A stretch of DNA of 64,000 nt from Krasilnikovozyma curviuscula (Eukaryota > Basidiomycota > Tremellomycetes > Cystofilobasidiales > Mrakiaceae). A program made the translations under genes and the position numbers. Under the pieces are notes generated by a model. That model saw only the letters and a list, made by a program, of their open reading frames with translations. It did not search any database and was not told the DNA's origin. Below are positions 59,092 to 64,000 of this stretch, piece after piece; position 1 is the stretch's first letter; every line of letters starts with the position of its first letter. Location of the stretch: assembly GCA_014825775.1 (NCBI GenBank), contig MVAQ01000097.1, forward strand, positions 1 to 64,000. The letters run 5' to 3'.

Positions 59092-59448
59092 TCTGGTTTT
59101 CAAAAGGATCTTGAAGAGCTAGAGAGGCAGGAGAGGCAGGAAACAGGACAAGCTTAGAAGGGATAGCTCTGCTGTATCGTCCTGCAGTTGTATAGATCCG
59201 TGGAGCAAGAGGTCGGGAGACGAAATCGCAGAGTTTAGCGAGTCGCGTATGGGACAACCGATTGTGCAACTGCGTTTGGAGGAAAACAAAGCGAATGCTG
59301 TCTTGTTTTGAGAGCCCGGCGACAGACGCCTTCACGCCTCGACCCTTTGGCTATCAGCGGCTCTGAAGCATTTCCTACTATTCTACCCACAGCCATCTTT
59401 TCAGCTTCCAACGTAGCTGTCTGCACCTTCAAAGGCTATTCCTCCGCT
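59092..59448. promoter_or_regulatory. Shared promoter region, alcohol dehydrogenase / ureidopropionase
   Basis: Between divergent start codons. If translation of the plus-strand gene started at the in-frame ATG at 59308 instead, the shared region would be only about 215 bp. No named binding site was recognised. Confidence 0.4.
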
Positions 59449-61101
59449 ATGACTATCTCATACACCACTCCTCAGGTCGATGGCCAGCGCATGAACGACA
59501 CTCTTCAGTTCAGTTGCCAGTGGGGAGCCACTCCCGACGGAGGAATGAACAGGCTCTCTCTCAACGACGACGATGCTACAGTTCGAAGATGGTTCATTGC
59601 GGAAGTGAAGAAGCTGGGCTGCGAGGTCAAGGTGAGTCAATTATCCACCGCTGTTCTACCGAAGCCTCCTACTCAACTCTACGCCTGTCTCTGACCCCTT
59701 GTGTAGGTCGATTCTATGGGCAACATCTTCGCCATCATGAAGGGCAAGAGAGAAGACTTGGCACCGCTTGGAATGGGATCGCATTTAGACACTCAACCTA
59801 CAGGAGGTCGCTACGATGGCATCCTTGGAGTCACCACCGCTCTTGAAGTCTTGAAAGCGGTGAAAGATTCTGGATACGTCACCAATGCGCCTCTTGCTGC
59901 TATCTGCTGGACAAACGAGGAAGGAGCGAGGTTTACTCCAGGTGAGATGAAGGTGTTGAATTGGCCGTCTCCCGCTCTTCTCTGATTTATGATCTCTCGC
60001 TCAGCCATGGTCTCATCTGGTGTCTGGGGAGGAGTATTTACTGAGGCGTATGGTCACTCTCGAGCTGATGAGAATGGTATCACTATGAAGGACGAGCTCA
60101 TGCGACATGGCTTCTTGGGTGATGTTCCTTGCTCTTTCGAAGCCAACCCACTCTCCGCCCACTTCGAGGTCCACATCGAGCAGGGGCCAATCTTGGACGT
60201 CGCTGGAGATCCAGTGGCTGTTGTGAAAGGAGGACAAGGTCTGAAGTGGTTCAATTTGGAAGTGACGGGCCGTGGTAAGTGAGCCCTCAGCAACTCAGAA
60301 GCGACAGGCTATACATCCTTGTCTAACAAAGAGTCTTCATTTTCTTCATTAGGCCAACATGCTGGTACTACGCCAATGTCTATGAGAGCTGATCCGCTAT
60401 GCGCTGTGGCAAGAATGATCCTCGCTGCTGAGCGAATGGCTCCCTTATACGGCGGGGTGCGTTCCGTTCTCGTTCATTATGTCGCTCCCGTAGCACTCTT
60501 CGGTCTTGACACCGATTTACTATTACACGTTTTCTCTTTTTTTCTTTTTGTTTTTCTACATCGTTTTAGAATGCAACCGTTGGAAGAATAGGCTCTCCAT
60601 CAGTCCAATCAACCAACTGCATCCTTCCCAACGTAACCTTCTCGATGGACTTGCGGAACAAAGATGACGACAAAATGGAGGAGATGGACAAAGCTATCAG
60701 AGCCGAATTCAACAAGATCTCCAAAGAAGCCGGTGTCGAGATCACTAAGTTTGAGATTGACGTCGAGTGCCCAGCGCCATCTTTCGCTCCTGCAGCTGAG
60801 GATTCTATTCGACAGGCATGTGTCCGCTCAGGACACAAACTTCACGAGATAGCATCTGGTGCTGGACATGATTCGTATTATACAGCTCGTAAAGTACCAA
60901 CGGCGATGTTGTTCATTAGGTGCAAAGATGGCATCTCTCACAACCCAGCAGAGTACTCCTCACCGGAAGATATTGTGAGTGTATCTCTTGCTTTCAACTT
61001 TTAAAACGCTTTCATGACTCCTGTTTCTCTTTCAGACCACTGGTGCTCAAGTCTTTTTGGACGCCGTGTTGAGTTACGACCACAACGTCAACGGCGCGTA
61101 A
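59449..61101 (+). CDS. PYD3: Beta-ureidopropionase / N-carbamoyl-L-amino-acid hydrolase (M20)
   Basis: M20-family amidohydrolase that releases CO2 and ammonia from N-carbamoyl-beta-alanine (pyrimidine catabolism) or a related carbamoyl amino acid. Start at 59449: MTISYTTPQVDGQRMNDTLQ. Substrate and metal blocks follow: VDSMGNIFAIMKGKRED, LGMGSHLDTQPTGGRYDGIL (metal His/Asp), ICWTNEEGARFTPAMVSSGV (Glu-Glu), FEVHIEQGPILD (His), GRGQHAGTTPMSMRADPL and ASGAGHDSYYTARKVPTAML, then ISHNPAEYSSPED with the final metal His. All five metal ligands of the family are visible. Related enzymes include allantoate amidohydrolase; the pyrimidine role is inferred. An in-frame ATG at 59308 would add 47 residues. 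Followed by a Zn2Cys6 regulator on the same strand. Confidence 0.9.
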
Positions 61102-61325
61102 AGCAGTGTGGATTTTACTGCTTCTACGTGCTTATACTATGACAATATATATTCAATACTAAAGTTGTTTCTGGTACATAATTTCCAAAGCTGAAAGAAA
61201 TAAACCAGAGCAACGCTTAGTGGCGTCAATAAACCGAAAACAATCGCTAGTTTCCCCGATCGACTGGTCCCTCCGACGAACATCAACGAATGCGACAGCG
61301 TTGGAATATCTGAGCAGAGAAAGGG
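61102..61325. other. Short intergenic region, nothing recognised
   Basis: About 220 bp between the ureidopropionase stop and the regulator start. No feature seen. Confidence 0.5.
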
Positions 61326-63902
61326 ATGGAAGCATCCTCCTCTTCATCGTCTCATGCTGCAAAGAGCCCCCAAGAATCTAAGGCCAGCAAAGTGACGAGA
61401 AAAAGTACCGCGCCTCGAGTGAGTCTTCGCTCTTCGATGCACTGTCACGTTACATTTTACTCGCTCCCTTGCTTATTCGTTGCTTCCAGTCTCGATCAGG
61501 ATGCTTAGAATGCCGAATTCAGAGAAAGAGTGAGGCCCATCCACTTTTTTCGTCTCGTTGGTGGCTTATCTTTTCAGAAGCCTCTCACAAGGAACGCCGT
61601 GGAACCACGCTAACGAGCCTATCTATGTTTTTTTTATGGCTTCAGAGTGTGATGAGCTACCTGGTGCCTGTTCTAGGTGTGCTAAAGTAAACAGGAAATG
61701 TGAATACGTACGTTTCAGCGAAACCTCGACTATATCCAGAGCTCAGATTCCTGACGCTGTTCACCATATCCAGGATAGGCCAAAAGACTTCAAAAGATCT
61801 AGAGGTTTGCAATTAGCCCAACAAAGGGAAGAGAGCGTACCGCCGAGGAGGACACCAGCAGCTGACAGCCAGGCTGTCGTTCAAGCGTCACCTGCGATAG
61901 CGCATACAGCTCACCTCTCAACTGCAATATCAGATTTTTCATCAGACTACAACTCACTAGCTGGAATGGACAACAACGTCATGTTCAACACCAAGTAGGT
62001 CGTTGCCCGCTGCACTCGAGGAGAGACGTTTGAACGCTACTAACCTATTTCCTCATCAGTGCTGTGCCCTCACCAATATCATCATTCGATTTCTTTGGAT
62101 CACACAATGACTTCTTCTTCAACACCAACCCGCTGCCGTTCCCCTCTCCGAGACCGCCTTCGTCAGTTGTTTCCTCGTATGCTGAACCTGTCAACATAAG
62201 TGTGACGAAACCCATCTGTGGTCCATTTTCTTTTCAGGGCACCTCCAGTAGACTCACCCGCTAAAATAGAAGAATTCCAACCTCATTCACTGGATGCAGT
62301 AGCAGCAACTCCCGCAGGCGGACTATCAGACCAAACCGAACCTTCTCCAGCAACAGCGACGTCCGGTTCTTCAACCTCTCTAATCGAACCTCTGACTCTA
62401 TTCTTCAACCCACGAGAAAATCTGGCTTCAATACCATCCGATAAAGGGGTGGTGATATCCTCTCTCCTCGATCTTCTCTCTTCACCTAACTACTCCGTCA
62501 CCCTCACTCATATCCAGATCTCCACCTTCCTGGCGTCTCTCGACCAAGTCGACCTCCGTCTATTCTACCACTACGTGATGTTCGCCTCCTCTTTCAGCGC
62601 TCAGTGTGAGACCAACATCGTCGGGAAGGACCCTCTCAGACTCTATTTCATCCCTCTGGCGCTGTTGGGCTCGGCCAACAAGGAATCCAATCCAGCTTTC
62701 CATGGTGTTCTATCTCTCTCTGCAACACATCGACGGAATCTTTCATTGAGCACGAATGCGAATCAAGAGGAAATAGGAGAGTTGGAGGTGAAAATAGCAA
62801 GGCACAAAGGGCTGGCAGTCAGATTGATGAGTCAAATGATGAACAAGGGTTCCTCAGGGGCCGAGGCTGGTGACAAAGAGTTGATCGCATGCACTCTAGC
62901 AATGGTAAGAGTTGCCCAAATGTCTTGTTTTTATTCCTTCATGTTTACTAAACTTCCGTCTTCTGAACAGCTAACACTCAACTCCGTCCTCGACGGCGAT
63001 GTCAAACTGCTACCGACTCTTCACCGTGCTACCACATTCTACCTGCACTCAACCACTTCGCCAAGCATAACATCACCCCGCTACAATTTTTTCATCAATC
63101 TCGTCTCAGTCTACCAGATTCTTTGGTGCTTCTCTAATCCGGCTCTACTCCCGCTCCTAACACCCGACCTGTCGAAGCTTCTCTGGAAAGAAGTACCCAC
63201 AAGTGATGAGGATGAAGTCGCGGTAGTTTCCATTCTTGGTATTAAAAAGGAGGTCTGGCTTACTTGTGCTAAAGCGCTATCACTGCTCGCCAGGCACGAC
63301 GAGCTCAAGAAAATGGGCGATTTGGGGCTCGGGGAGCAAATCGAGGTGCAGGCTGATGCGCTCGAACTGGAAGCATCACTAGATGCTCTTACTTCGCCGA
63401 ATGCTTTCGAAGAACCCTCTCTTGATGAGATGAGGGTGTTCATAGGAAGAATCGTACGTTGAGATATGCTCTCGTTTGAGTAATGAAACTGATCGTTCTT
63501 TTGGTCCCAGGCCTATTTCCATGCATTGCGTCTACTTCTTCTTCGAGAAGTGTTTGAGCTTCCACCGATTGATCATCGGGTTCAGGTAAATTCTAAAATC
63601 ACTGCTTGGTTATGCTTTCCGTCTTTAACTCTCAACTTTATTAGGCTTGCGTTCGATCTATCCTCTCAGCTCTTCCTCTGATACCTCTCACAACTGAGGT
63701 TGGCCTTCTTGTTGTACTAGTAATAGCAGGAAACTCCGCTTTGGGGGCAGACCGCGATCGGTTCAAGCTATTCGTTACGCGGACAGGATGGAAGGGCTCG
63801 GCTTCTCCCCGAGGTGCGCTGCATGTCCTCTCTGAGGTCTGGACAAACGGAAAGCACTGGAGAGAGGTTCTGTCTACAATAGGATCACCTATTCTGATAT
63901 AA
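61326..63902 (+). CDS. Zn2Cys6 fungal transcription factor (Fungal_trans_2 type)
   Basis: Nuclear regulator. The basic, Ser-rich N-terminus (EASSSSSSHAAKSPQESKAS) leads to the zinc cluster SRSGCLECRIQRKKCDEL plus GACSRCAKVNRKCEY, spacing C-x2-C-x6-C-x6-C-x2-C-x6-C, completed across two introns. A disordered linker follows. Then comes the C-terminal helical regulatory domain seen in this class: LLDLLSSPNYSVTLTHIQIS, DLRLFYHYVMFASSFSAQCE, RLYFIPLALLGSANKESNPA, FHGVLSLSATHRRNL, DKELIACTLAMLTLNSVLDG, FINLVSVYQILWCFSNPALL and YFHALRLLLLREVFELPPID. It ends WREVLSTIGSPILI. It lies 224 bp downstream of the ureidopropionase stop and could control the neighbouring catabolic genes; not shown. Confidence 0.88.
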
Positions 63903-64000
63903 AAATTCTATACTGGATATTAAAAATAGACGAAACTGAGCAAAGAAAACAAATAAACGGTTACTTCTTCAAATCTCTCAGTTGTTCCGCCCAAAAGGAG
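63903..64000. other. Right-edge sequence, nothing recognised
   Basis: The last 98 bp after the regulator stop; no feature seen. Confidence 0.5.

Noticed and set aside
63111..63443. Serine-rich minus-strand frame opposite the right-end regulator
   Set aside because: It is the shadow of the plus-strand coding frame, which carries the conserved helical regulatory domain.

Overview
The window looks like nuclear DNA from a basidiomycete yeast or fungus, most likely a tremellomycete (Cryptococcus/Kwoniella-like); this is inferred from content, not from a database search. The evidence is dense genes on both strands, almost every gene cut by several introns of about 45-75 nt with GTRNGT donors and YAG acceptors, very short exons, intergenic gaps of 0.1-1.3 kb, and a CAP10-domain (GT90) glycosyltransferase of the kind expanded in capsule-forming Tremellales. 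No rRNA, tRNA, transposon or CRISPR was recognised. All gene models below were spliced by eye from family motifs and reading-frame phase.

Layout, left to right. 1-1573: no gene that can be supported. 1.6-2.4 kb (-): small membrane protein. 3.1-9.4 kb (+): kinesin-3 (Unc104/KIF1A type). 9.8-10.6 kb (-): dUTPase, divergent from a homocysteine S-methyltransferase (+, 10.8-12.2 kb). 12.5-18.4 kb: GT18-like glycosyltransferase (+), GNAT acetyltransferase (-) and GT90/CAP10 glycosyltransferase (-). 18.9-20.8 kb (+): mitochondrial tRNA-modifying GTPase MSS1, convergent with a short-chain dehydrogenase (-, to 22.2 kb). 23.6-24.2 kb (+): EMC6. 24.8-27.5 kb (+): Zn2Cys6 regulator. 27.8-30.3 kb (-): sugar transporter, divergent from an amidase (+, 31.1-33.2 kb). 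33.4-34.4 kb (+): POF1-type nucleotidyltransferase.

34.9-37.3 kb (+): unrecognised low-complexity protein with a repeated K-x-x-R-x-LG motif. 37.6-40.0 kb (+): haspin kinase, convergent with 3-isopropylmalate dehydrogenase (-, 40.2-41.8 kb). 42.1-43.9 kb (-): FAD monooxygenase, divergent from an ICP55-type aminopeptidase (+, 44.2-46.6 kb). 47.2-48.7 kb (+): secreted ferritin-like protein. 49.1-49.9 kb (+): CoA-binding-domain protein. 50.0-52.0 kb (-): ferroportin-like metal exporter. 52.4-55.2 kb (-): FHA-containing checkpoint kinase (Chk2/Cds1 type), divergent from a manganese-type CDF transporter (+, 55.5-57.3 kb). 57.5-59.1 kb (-): zinc alcohol dehydrogenase, divergent from beta-ureidopropionase/N-carbamoyl amidohydrolase (+, 59.4-61.1 kb), followed by a second Zn2Cys6 regulator (+, 61.3-63.9 kb).

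Most of this is conserved housekeeping sequence, and no defence or mobile system is visible. The most striking structural signal is the recurrence of microexons (7-21 nt) that carry invariant catalytic residues in unrelated genes. Examples are the kinesin P-loop, the aminopeptidase, the CoA-binding protein, the ferroportin, the checkpoint kinase and EMC6. There is also a probable GC-AG intron immediately after the HRDLK of the kinase catalytic loop. Possible functional neighbourhoods are the glycan-enzyme stretch (12.5-18.4 kb), the sugar transporter/amidase pair with its CCAAT- and GC-box-containing shared promoter, and the dehydrogenase/ureidopropionase/regulator group at the right end.
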